From assembly GCA_903813345.2 (NCBI GenBank), contig CAIIXF020000012.1:18175520-18235519 (forward strand): a DNA stretch of 60,000 nucleotides, given 5' to 3'. The stretch's first letter is position 1, and each line of letters starts with the position of its first letter. The position numbers were made by a program, and so were the translations under genes. Source of the stretch: Owenia fusiformis (lineage: Eukaryota; Annelida; Polychaeta; Sabellida; Oweniidae). Below are positions 47,501 to 53,777 of the stretch, one piece after another. Under the pieces are notes generated by a model. It did no database searches. It saw only the letters and a list, made by a program, of their open reading frames with translations, and was not told the origin of the DNA.

Positions 47501-48389
47501 TCCTTGGAACCATTAAAGGCGGGAGAATTGTTGCGAGAATTATCAAATGATCTAAACCACTTCTCAGGGTCCCACACACCTTCAGGCCTGCAAAAAAGAA
47601 CTCAGTGATTTATTGGAGTATGTGCATCTATTAGAGAGAATCTAATAAAGTTATTTCTTTATTTCTATTTCAATTTCCTTTTAGGTGGATGCATTATATG
47701 CTATTCAGATATTTAAAATGTATAGGATGGCCCAAAAAACTCTTATTTTAAGGGGTCACCTTGTAACATGTTAATAATGAACCTACGTGTCATAATCCTT
47801 GCCCAGACATGCAGGTCTTCTTTTGGCAGCTGGCGTCAGAGAAAGTTCGTTCAATGTTGCCTAGAAACATAAAAAAATGAATCCTAACAGGAGGCTGTTA
47901 CCCATAAATCCTTGTTTTAAGTTTCTTAATGGTGGGCCTTGTTCATGAGCATTAAATCAATATAAAGTATATTTATTTTTTACAAGAAAAATAAATTTTG
48001 GGATGAGAATGTATAAGAATGCAAAAACTTGAACAAATCTGAAAATAGCATATTGCCCAATAAAGAACCCCGATTGGTCAAACACAGGCATATATAGATG
48101 TGAGAGAGTCCCACCACTATTCAGAATACAGTGTATACAATTAATTCCAAGATTCTGTAAGTTTCATCCTTATGGATTGAGAAATAAAAATAGGACGAGG
48201 ATTAAAGATACCAGCTAACGACCCTTTAAAATCACAAAATCTTACCCTATCATAAGAATACTCGGGGAGATTTGAGGGGGTCGACTTTCCATTGTCCAAG
48301 CCTAGGTCTTGCTCCATGCTATCCCTATTTGGAGTGTCTCTGCTTGGTGTGTCCCGACATGCTGCCGTGTCTCCCTCATTCTCAGACAT
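23109..48389 (-). CDS. EIF4ENIF1: eIF4E transporter 4E-T (22 coding exons, complete)
   Basis: 4E-T is a nucleocytoplasmic shuttling scaffold. It binds eIF4E, DDX6 and LSM14, represses capped mRNAs and builds P-bodies. Exons (minus strand): 48389-48246, 47860-47787, 47587-47445, 47054-46907, 46496-46313, 34753-34714, 34199-34105, 33840-33550, 32183-32015, 31200-31033, 30722-30606, 30076-30014, 29688-29525, 29224-29123, 27938-27665, 27165-27092, 26381-26236, 25807-25593, 25477-25169, 24758-24372, 23914-23792, 23590-23109. They total 3912 nt and join in frame throughout (1303 aa; human 985). Landmarks shared with human: VWDPEKW, LSPQRRSFG, RRIGSGRI, EEPEWFSAGP..IEL, SRFSRWF, DM.AFNKL...ASGTL, PTSVIRKM and the C-terminal KWFG.DVL. 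The extra length is mostly Gln/Pro-rich sequence. The start is ATG 48389, preceded by a splice acceptor in the 5' UTR. Confidence 0.95.
23792..23914 (-). CDS. EIF4ENIF1: 4E-T exon 21
   Basis: GRVPVRGVPGFQQAGVVRPG, then ANALLMQRLMSP. ALLMQRLM is like the human LVQRML(A) segment, known to be disordered or helical. Confidence 0.85.
24372..24758 (-). CDS. EIF4ENIF1: 4E-T exon 20: TPGSVNM repeats
   Basis: GASETPPNPQRTNSSGSLTT, five copies of a 7-residue TPGSVNM unit, degenerate TPG(S/T)(V/M) units, then NIDLQKLLHDQQQRLQQQNA. This is a coding minisatellite inside a conserved gene. Confidence 0.9.
24590..24705 (-). repeat. 21-bp coding minisatellite in 4E-T exon 20
   Basis: Five near-identical 21-bp units (minus strand ACACCAGGTAGTGTCAACATG-like) encode TPGSVNM. 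Degenerate units continue to about 24500. Length variation would keep the frame. Confidence 0.9.
25169..25477 (-). CDS. EIF4ENIF1: 4E-T exon 19
   Basis: GSPQQKDGAAMTTNEKQLQL through EQSPAGRPIIK (103 codons). It is disordered and Pro/Ser/Gln-rich. QLQLLQNILMNSPQH could be a short helix. Confidence 0.87.
25593..25807 (-). CDS. EIF4ENIF1: 4E-T exon 18: PTSVIRKM block
   Basis: TGRAKSPNPINLRSPTSIAP through NTFLPTSVIRKMATDKMDEK. Human has FTPTSVIRKMYESKEK. Confidence 0.93.
26236..26381 (-). CDS. EIF4ENIF1: 4E-T exon 17: ELIAHTQAIMQNAL helix
   Basis: GSPQCRSPVPRVPSPQELIA, then HTQAIMQNALIKKQLED and ERFLKKQHDT. This is a predicted amphipathic helix within 4E-T's otherwise disordered body. Confidence 0.9.
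27092..27165 (-). CDS. EIF4ENIF1: 4E-T exon 16
   Basis: FSTQPPPLLTAPSPIHASQS, then PQGL. Proline-rich; the frame is kept on both sides. Confidence 0.82.
27665..27938 (-). CDS. EIF4ENIF1: 4E-T exon 15: Gln-rich coiled region
   Basis: ELFRRQEQQRIQQDLIQKLQ, a run of 8 Gln, then Pro/Ser-rich sequence to GAPSPI. The CAA/CAG run is repeat-prone. Two short frames in other phases here are shadows. Confidence 0.88.
28000..29122. other. 4E-T intron 14 without recognised element
   Basis: 1.18-kb AT-rich intron between exons 14 and 15. No open frame, repeat or transposon end was identified. Confidence 0.5.
29123..29224 (-). CDS. EIF4ENIF1: 4E-T exon 14
   Basis: VHQGAHAASPVEMQHVQPQQ, then NHAKPPHSQTEIIQ. 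It is Gln/His-rich, with no clear human match. Phase 0 in and out, with good splice sites. Confidence 0.75.
29525..29688 (-). CDS. EIF4ENIF1: 4E-T exon 13: AFNKL block
   Basis: GKFKTVAELEADMSGHKRPS through DMSAFNKLLVLMQASGTL. Human has DMTAFNKLVSTMKASGTL. Confidence 0.94.
30014..30076 (-). CDS. EIF4ENIF1: 4E-T exon 12
   Basis: GVPMKARTLDEIEGSSPAPP, 63 nt. It is symmetric in phase, so skipping would keep the frame. ARTLDEIE echoes the C-terminal MTLDEIE. Confidence 0.82.
30606..30722 (-). CDS. EIF4ENIF1: 4E-T exon 11
   Basis: AQNGPQQALSAANMEAHLKA, then LLMSGLHSRGQQQQHAPPI. It resembles the human VEEVEAGLKGL helix. Phase 1 in and out. Confidence 0.85.
31033..31200 (-). CDS. EIF4ENIF1: 4E-T exon 10
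   Basis: DLIGQRSPVIPSPTP through FLEMLNNSKVNIQPLL. It aligns with human ILEMLQKAKVDLKPLL. A hAT-like element sits only 46 bp upstream of its acceptor. Confidence 0.92.
31247..31862. mobile_element. 616-bp hAT-like non-autonomous element
   Basis: Ends are TAGAGGTGTCAAGTATTAAC and TTGACACCACTA, with CCGGTTAACCGG sub-terminal repeats on both sides. It is flanked by the 8-bp duplication CTACATGG (31239-31246 and 31863-31870), as expected of the hAT superfamily. The interior holds a tandem repeat. No transposase frame. Confidence 0.85.
31351..31665. repeat. ~134-bp tandem repeat inside the hAT-like element
   Basis: Units begin at TTCCCGCGCTTA near 31350, 31483 and 31619, containing CATACATGTCATAAGTCC/GATAGGTCC variants. 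There are 2.3 copies. Confidence 0.85.
32015..32183 (-). CDS. EIF4ENIF1: 4E-T exon 9: SRFSRWF block
   Basis: ENQSPVPQDPQNSGSRFSRW, then a Ser/Asn/Arg-rich run ending NYLN. SRFSRWF is identical in human 4E-T. Confidence 0.93.
32729..32870. repeat. ~142-nt foldback hairpin in 4E-T intron 8
   Basis: The arms (ATTTGCTCTGATTCATCGG and GGCCGATTGAGTAT at the left; ATACTCAATCGGCC and CCGATGGATCCGAGCAAAT at the right) pair over about 50 bp around an AT-rich loop of about 20 nt. Outer TGCCTG/CAGGCA words also match. Confidence 0.75.
33550..33840 (-). CDS. EIF4ENIF1: 4E-T exon 8: acidic linker and FDFDQF motif
   Basis: ETSDSEERTSMEGDSEAHEV through GLDFDFDQFLIGTFPQLA (97 codons). FDFDQF matches human FDFNEF, just before the SRFSRWF motif. 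Confidence 0.92.
34105..34199 (-). CDS. EIF4ENIF1: 4E-T exon 7: Cup-homology (DDX6-binding) segment
   Basis: DRRSYGRQEEEPEWFSAGPI, then SQKDTIELRGFK. The human EEPEWFSAGP...IEL segment is the Cup-homology domain that contacts the helicase DDX6. Confidence 0.95.
34714..34753 (-). CDS. EIF4ENIF1: 4E-T exon 6 (40-nt micro-exon)
   Basis: NRDYDEGRRYNNR. The reading frame requires this short exon to join exons 5 and 7: phase 0 in, phase 1 out, with good sites tttcag and AGAG|gtaaat. Confidence 0.8.
35518..38990. repeat. ~149-bp satellite, block A (about 20 monomers)
   Basis: The monomer contains ATTATATTCAAACTACCACT, GTTTCTGCTACAGTAGAAAC (an imperfect inverted repeat) and GTAGATCTAC (a palindrome). 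Outer monomers are more diverged than central ones. Interrupted by an insertion at about 36600-37031. Confidence 0.95.
36600..37031. mobile_element. ~430-bp insertion in satellite block A
   Basis: Non-satellite DNA bounded by AGATGCGAGTAG and CTATTCGCATCT (11 of 12 inverted match). The satellite resumes directly on both sides. It is probably a non-autonomous DNA transposon. Confidence 0.6.
39051..39283 (+). repeat. 5' LTR of the TRIM
   Basis: 233 bp, TG...CA ends, with imperfect 11-bp terminal inverted repeats (TGTAACGACCC against TGTAATGACCC). Contains the tRNA-like segment 39104-39176. Confidence 0.88.
39104..39176 (+). pseudogene. tRNA-like sequence in the 5' LTR (Pol III A and B boxes)
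   Basis: 73 nt. A box TAGCTCAGTCGG (39111-39122) and B box GGTTCGATTCC (39155-39165) are both consensus. The loop CTTCGGA would give anticodon TCG (Arg), but the anticodon stem (TCAGA/ACCAA) does not pair and the acceptor stem has a mismatch. It is therefore unlikely to be a working tRNA, yet probably an active Pol III promoter. Confidence 0.8.
39285..39303 (+). other. Primer-binding site of the TRIM
   Basis: TGGTGTCAGATGTGGGATC starts one base after the LTR. TGG complements a tRNA CCA end. The word resembles PBSs of Ty3-type elements. Confidence 0.65.
39391..39401 (+). other. Polypurine tract of the TRIM
   Basis: AAAGGGGGAGA ends three bases before the 3' LTR, where plus-strand priming is expected. 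Confidence 0.7.
39405..39637 (+). repeat. 3' LTR of the TRIM
   Basis: No difference from the 5' LTR was found by eye over 233 bp. Confidence 0.88.
39458..39530 (+). pseudogene. tRNA-like sequence in the 3' LTR
   Basis: Identical copy of 39104-39176, 354 bp downstream, with the same A and B boxes and the same broken anticodon stem. Confidence 0.8.
39638..41299. other. Non-satellite spacer inside the 11-kb element
   Basis: AT-rich DNA between the satellite blocks. It includes a poly-G run near 40782 and GGAGGGGAGGGG near 41041. No open frame of note, tRNA or transposon end was recognised. Confidence 0.5.
41300..45350. repeat. ~149-bp satellite, block B (about 25 monomers)
   Basis: Same monomer and same orientation as block A. 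It is interrupted by a foldback element (42788-43195) and by a short GGACGGACGGAC-rich insertion (about 44340-44440). The last monomers (45130-45350) are more diverged. Confidence 0.95.
42788..43195. mobile_element. 408-bp foldback element with 5-bp target duplication
   Basis: Starts CACGCGGTATTAACTTCGAC and ends GTCGAAGTTAGTACCGCGTG. It is flanked by GTACT on both sides (42783-42787 and 43196-43200), cleanly splitting a satellite monomer. The two ~200-bp halves are inverted copies of each other along their whole length, meeting at TTGGTCCCCAGCTGT and ACAGCTGGGGACCAA. The 70-aa open frame inside is incidental. Confidence 0.9.
46313..46496 (-). CDS. EIF4ENIF1: 4E-T exon 5: Arg-rich RIGSGRI block
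   Basis: NQGNARRIGSGRIQVDRERD followed by a long Arg/Asp/Ser run. The run is similar in composition to the human RDRDRERDF region. It is followed by an 11.6-kb intron. Confidence 0.92.
46907..47054 (-). CDS. EIF4ENIF1: 4E-T exon 4: LSPQRRSFG block
   Basis: DPKEYIKDQEQDGIVLSPQR, then RSFGTGCQV. Human has VVLSPQRRSFGGGCHV; from memory this segment is involved in binding the RNA-binding protein UNR/CSDE1. Confidence 0.94.
47445..47587 (-). CDS. EIF4ENIF1: 4E-T exon 3: VWDPEKW block
   Basis: PEGVWDPEKWFRSFDNSRNN through DFFSRRRPS. VWDPEKW is invariant between this protein and human 4E-T. Confidence 0.94.
47787..47860 (-). CDS. EIF4ENIF1: 4E-T exon 2
   Basis: ATLNELSLTPAAKRRPACLG, then KDYDT. 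It aligns with human ELLDIKELPHSKQRPSCL with identical spacing from the motif Tyr. Confidence 0.9.
48246..48389 (-). CDS. EIF4ENIF1: 4E-T exon 1: N-terminus with half of eIF4E motif
   Basis: MSENEGDTAACRDTPSRDTP and on to LPEYSYDR (48 codons). With the next exon it forms the candidate eIF4E-binding motif Y46-D-R-A-T-L51-N52. Confidence 0.9.
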
Positions 48390-49593
48390 GTCTGCTTGGT
48401 GACGCTCAATGAGAAATCACTAAAAAGCAATTCATGAAAATAAGGCAATTATTTAGCTCTATAAGTGCGAGGTTCCAAATAAAGTCTACCAAAGAATAAT
48501 AACTATTACATATGAAGTCTTAAAAACCTGTAATTTTGTTCCAAATAATACCATGCATGAGACCTACAGTGCCTGTCATTATGTTGCTATTAACTAAAGA
48601 GGTGTAAGAATATTTACCTATGGATGGAAATGATTCGAGGAAATTGATGTTTTAAAATTCTTTTTAGCTTCACAACAGAATAAAATTCTATCTTACATGA
48701 TCAGGACATGATCTTTAACTAATTGAGTGCTAATGATTTACTTGCAAAGACGTCATTCCAATTAAATTCTTACTTCACAAAAAATGATGTTTCACCAAAT
48801 TGCTAGAATAATACATCTTAAGAAATGAAACCCTCCATGATGTGTTATAAATATCCAAACACTGTTGCCCGTAAAGGGTCTTTTACTTGATTCAACTTTC
48901 CATTCCTTTTCTTTCTCACCCTAAACTATGAGAACTTTAAGCCTAACATAAAAAAACAAGAAATATTCTATTTTTAATGTTTGAAATAACTTAGCAGCAG
49001 TGCTGTCACCTTTTGGCAAATACCCAACCTTGTTGCAAATAAAAATCAAATCAATCAAGAATTGAAGTGCTGCCATTTTTGAAGAAAATGCCAGTTTGAA
49101 AAAATTGTCAGTCAAACATTTTTACATATGTTCACCCAGAGTTTATGTGCTTTTTGAATTGAGTTTTGGATTGAGATCATTTTATAAAATATAGAGATTA
49201 AACATTTGTAGAACTACGAATCATTTCAAATATAGCAGATCAAAATGGAATAATGGTATTACAGATTATGACTTTTTATGAAACACGATGGTGTTCATTA
49301 GGAAATTCTTTCTCAAGCTGAAGCCTTATGGCCCAATAAATCTTTAAAGCCTCTTCAAATTCATAAATTCTAGGTGAATACCTAATGTATAATTTTACAG
49401 CAAACTGTTGCTTAAAAGATACAGGGAAAAACATTATCATGGTTGCCAAAGAATTCTCAGAACTCCAACAATCTTATAAAGAATGCGCTGATCATTTGAG
49501 ACATAAAAAAAATTTATTATAAGGATTAATCAAACTGAGATTTCATAACAGTGATAAAGATTTTCGCACCTAGAAATAGAACTTCATTTGTTG

Positions 49594-50217
49594 GATTTAC
49601 ACTAGCGAGCTAAGAGCGCTTAGCTAAAATGTTTTAGGACCCTAGTCATAGCCAAGATGTCAAAGCATTAAAACGATTTACAAGTGAGAGTAAATCCATT
49701 GGTTGTAGCCAAGAGCTCTTAGCTCGGTTTTTTGCGTTGTGCCGAACGAAACATTTGAAACTTTCCATTTACATATGTCGCATGGTCCTTTATTTTGTCT
49801 TATCCCTTGTTCCCAATATCATCCTAAAATTATTGAGAAGAACTTATTTGCCTGGCGATTTATCATAATCCTAATTTATACATAAAATCTTCCTGCTCTC
49901 TTTCATGCTTTTAACAATGCTGTCTTAAGGACATATTTTTCTGAAACACCGATGCATTCTTTAGTACAAAGTCGGGTACAAAGTATAGAAGCGGGAAAGG
50001 AATAGCTATATTGACTGAACCGGCCTTCAACCAGTACTGAACTGCTTTTTTCATTTTACATGTTTACTTACATATCTCTAAGACATTTTAGGAAAACAGG
50101 TGTAAACTCGATCTTATTTCCTAAGACGTCTTGAAAATGGTCATGTAAACTCAACTAAATTTTTCTAAAACGTTTTAGCCAAAATGTCTTGGAATACTGC
50201 ATGTAGTGTAAATTGGG
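49594..50217. mobile_element. Candidate 620-bp inverted-repeat element
   Basis: Ends TTGGATTTACACTAG and TAGTGTAAATTGGG. Internal words TGTAAACTC, AAACGTTTTAG and AGCTAAGAGC/GAGCTCTTAGC repeat in both directions. The call is moderate only. Confidence 0.45.
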
Positions 50218-50432
50218 CTATTCAATAGCAAATACATGTTCTAACTACAGGGCATATAAAAAACGAATCAAACAGTTATATTGTAATACTAAAATCAAAA
50301 AACCAGTGATGACTGCATCAATTTTATTCAATATACCATGAAGCCACATCCCTCCTCTTTGCAATGGTATGTCATTTATTCACATGTGGTCATGGCTGAG
50401 CGAAAAATCATTCCCTTTGCATAGTGGTTCAA

Positions 50433-50500
50433 AGTCGGCTCTGGGCCAAGTTTTAGACATTTCCAGAGTCGGCTCTGGGCCAAGTTTTAGACATTTCAAA
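50433..50500. repeat. 34-bp tandem duplication
   Basis: AGTCGGCTCTGGGCCAAGTT followed by TTAGACATTTC occurs twice back to back (50433 and 50467). Confidence 0.9.
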
Positions 50501-51279
50501 AGTAAGTGCAAGGGCAAAGTGCTAATGGAAGTTCTTCTGATTGTTGTCACTTTTCTTTTGGAGCTATCTCAGGAGCAGAGTGTTCACCATTCCTCTACAA
50601 TCGCAACTTTTCAAGAAAGAATTGCCAATGGGCTGCTGTTCTCCAACTGAACTCACAGATGACTCAGAGCTGAGCCATGCAGGATATGGAGAGATGAGTC
50701 CATCTCTGTGTGCAAAGAAGTGGTGGCCAAATTGAAGGGTACGAGATGAATCTTGTAAGAGTAGGAGACATGAGTATTTATAAACACTTAACTCTCTATA
50801 CCCAACCATGGCCTGATGTCAATGAATGCCATACCATTGGAAAGATGAGACACATGGGTTTATGGTACATTAAATGAAATTGATGCTGTTATCACATATC
50901 CCTATTACATTAATTTCGCCAAAAATACATTTGAAAGTGTGAATGTTGGAAAGATTCCTCATTACATATATCTGCATTCCAGCCTTAAGTAAGATATACA
51001 ACCGATAATAATTTCTTTCCACATGATATATGTTCTCTCACTTGTTATTATTTAATTAATAAAATTACATTAAACAGAGCTTTGTGTGTCTCATTCCAGA
51101 ATGTGAGTTCATTTCTCATAAAGTAAGCCCCTTGATTTTTTTTACTGTAATCAGCTTTTAAAAACAGCATATTTGCATTTTCTGTATATATTGGGAACCC
51201 TGGAAGTGGTCAAATGACAATCGATATTGAGTTTCTTCGACATTGACCCAGATAGTTTGAACCATAAATAAATAAATGA

Positions 51280-52025
51280 GCAGAGATCACGATAGTTGAA
51301 AAAACTTGTTAGCCATTGTGGCTAAATCTTCCAAAAAAATTTTCGCCAACCAAAATATGAATTAGCCATTAAAAATGATGAAATGTCTGATGATGACAGT
51401 TTCACTTTTCAAAATCATATTCAGAAATAAAAAAACGTCAATTAAAATTGAATGTAAAGCAACTGCCGCGAATGTGATCGGCATTTCATATAGTCTGCAC
51501 GGTGTAATATCACAAATTCGTTTACCTTGTGATATCGGAGTCCCAAAATACTTCCAAACTGCCGACTTTTTCGACTTAGATGCCGGCTCGATTTTTCAAT
51601 TTCTTTCCTACATCCGGCATACTGATAATGCACTCGATTTGCGAACGACGATGAAGAAATTTACGAACAAGCATTACCATCTACCTGAAATCGCGGGTCC
51701 GTTAATAACACTTTTCAATGCAAAGAAGTGTAATCTAGGTACGAGGTAAGTGAAAATATTTAATTTTTCAGAACGAAATCGGAGGTGTTCCTCGCTATTT
51801 ATACACGTTTTTATGCATTTTAGGGAAGGAATCTATGTACCGATATTAACCCTTTCTGCCCCATGTCCCGAACCGAAGCATCTGGACCGAAATTCGGTCC
51901 AATATCGGGAAACCGTGACAGTTCTAATTCGCCATAACTGCGAAATACCTTTACATATTTTTCGCCACCTCTTTCGAAAATTCGCGATTGGCGAATGGCG
52001 AACGTCTACCGTGATCTCTGTAAAA
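51280..52025. mobile_element. Inverted-repeat element with unrecognised 124-codon open frame
   Basis: Ends CAGAGATCACGATAG and CTACCGTGATCTCTG (one mismatch in 15). ATGAG-like sequence flanks both sides, but no exact duplication was seen. An open frame at 51375-51749 (plus strand) includes IGISYSLHGVISQIRLPCDI and FQFLSYIRHTDNALDLRTTM. I do not recognise it; it could be a captured exon or chance. Confidence 0.5.
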
Positions 52026-52384
52026 TGAGTAGTCAATTTTCTATCACCATTTCTAAACCATGGTGTTCAAATATTGTCTAGATATATCCCCTAAAATTTG
52101 TCTATTTTACATTTGGTATACTCTCATCTTATCCCGTGCCACCACTGATGTAAAGTGGTGAACATAAATAATGACTAACACTATGAAAAAGATATTTTGT
52201 CACATATGTCATAATTTCTTACCTCAGTGAATTGAGTGCTCTATTTTCTCCGTCCCAGAATGTACAAATTTAGTGGAATTTGTGTCCTTAATGACAAATA
52301 GGAACTTAAAAATTTGAAGTGATATCCACATGTTAATGCCGACTCATCAAATGTTGAGGTGATTTTTGAGTCAGATTAAGTCGC

Positions 52385-52509
52385 AAGGAGGATTGGCTCC
52401 CGGAATGCAACATGACACGCTAGCATTCAAGATGGCATTCTGCCATTTTGAAACCTGTCACGAGGAAATAAGGTTAACTGATGTTGCATTCTTGGAGTCA
52501 ATCCTCCTT
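52385..52509. repeat. 125-nt foldback hairpin
   Basis: AAGGAGGATTGGCTCC through GGAATGCAACAT pairs with ATGTTGCATTCTTGGAG through CAATCCTCCTT. The middle (CAAGATGGCATT/CTGCCATTTTG) also folds. It is probably a minute MITE. Confidence 0.7.
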
Positions 52510-53194
52510 GGATCACAACATGGCTATCCATGAAAACGCTTGTTCGATTTTGTAGGAATTTATCCATCATTTGCAGGTATGAAGCTTTGGATTCATTTAA
52601 TGTGCTACTTAGAGTGAACGGGAATTATTTTTCGACTGCTTTGGAGTGTTTGAGACATGAAACTTAGAATTTAGCTCATTGTGACAACTTTTGATTGTTG
52701 AGGCTTATAAAGTCTCCCACTGTATCATGCCTTTTGAAAATTCTGTTATTTTATAATATGGGATATCCTCACTAGCAAATCCATGACTCATTTATTTATG
52801 GTCCAAGAACCTATTGTCATCATAATAAAGGCGCTGAAGCGAACGATAGACACGCACAGCGGACTGCATTCTAGATTGAAAAGCCAATATTAAAATAGCC
52901 CCTTGACAAAATTACCCCGGACATCACAGTTCGACTAAGGGTCCCTAAAGACTAAGATTTGAATTTAACTTCTTTCTTCGAAATTCTCTTTTTGATCCGA
53001 CAAAAATGAAATTACATGCAATTCAAGTTCATTCTTCAATAACTTAACGAGAGCCGTGTCATCAGCAATCTAAGAATACTTTCCTGAAAACAATTCTTAC
53101 ATTGTATATGAATTATTGATAGTTTTCAACGAGGTGCTTTTTGCTGAACAGAGCATTTTCTGATCAAAACAAAACAAGAGAAAATATTTTTTAC

Positions 53195-53260
53195 CTCCAC
53201 GTTGTTCTCTAGTCGCCCCTCTTTCTCCGCTCCAAGCTACTCTCACAATAGCAAAACTTC
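53195..53260 (-). other. Candidate 4E-T non-coding first exon
   Basis: On the minus strand a GC-richer stretch ends in ACAACGTGGAG|gtaaaaaat. It lies about 500 bp from the DRG1 start and points the other way. Its 5' end is unknown. Confidence 0.4.
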
Positions 53261-53738
53261 AACGAAAATAATATCTCTCGAAAGTAAAAAGATTGATGAT
53301 ATGGATATGATTTGTATTAGTATTCACTATGAAGCATAACGACGAAAATATTGAAAAGAAAACGGTCAATTTTTCAGCTGTCGCAAATCTAAAATGTCGC
53401 TTCAGCAAAGCCCCGGATGAAGAATATAAAATAGCAGTGAAACCAGAAAATAAGTTATAGGGATATGTAAACTATTTCACACATTATTCGTATAAAACAT
53501 GATTCACATAACATATAATTATATTATTTCGTTATAAACTAAGTCTTTTTTAACTATATGATAGTCATAGATACAATAGATCCGTATTTCATTTTGTATA
53601 AAAAAATTATTTCCGGGTTAAAGGTCAACCGCCATTATTTCATTCATTCTCATGTGTGTCACATTTTGACACATTTATACCGATATCTTCACAAATAAAG
53701 AACATTTTCACAAAATTTTCAGGTGAACATTTTCAATC
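53261..53738. promoter_or_regulatory. Presumed bidirectional promoter of 4E-T and DRG1
   Basis: About 480 bp separates the candidate 4E-T first exon from the DRG1 ATG. CCGCCATTATTT near 53629 resembles a YY1 site, typical near starts of translation-related housekeeping genes. No TATA box is evident at a convincing distance. Confidence 0.45.
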
Positions 53739-53777
53739 ATGAGTGTGCTACAAAGAATAGCTGAGATCGAGGCGGAG
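53739..53777 (+). CDS. DRG1: DRG1 exon 1
   Basis: [13 protein letters not shown], 13 codons, donor GAG|gtatgt. The intron that follows is 2.5 kb and holds two inverted-repeat elements. Confidence 0.95.

Larger units (their letters stand above)
48420..53194. other. 4E-T 5' UTR intron (inferred), no coding exon recognised
   Basis: Acceptor ctttttag|TGATTTC at 48420-48421 lies 33 bases upstream of the 4E-T start codon. Donor GTGGAG|gtaaaa at 53194 is a plausible partner. The interval holds several inverted-repeat elements and short tandem duplications. Its open frames match nothing I know. Confidence 0.45.
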
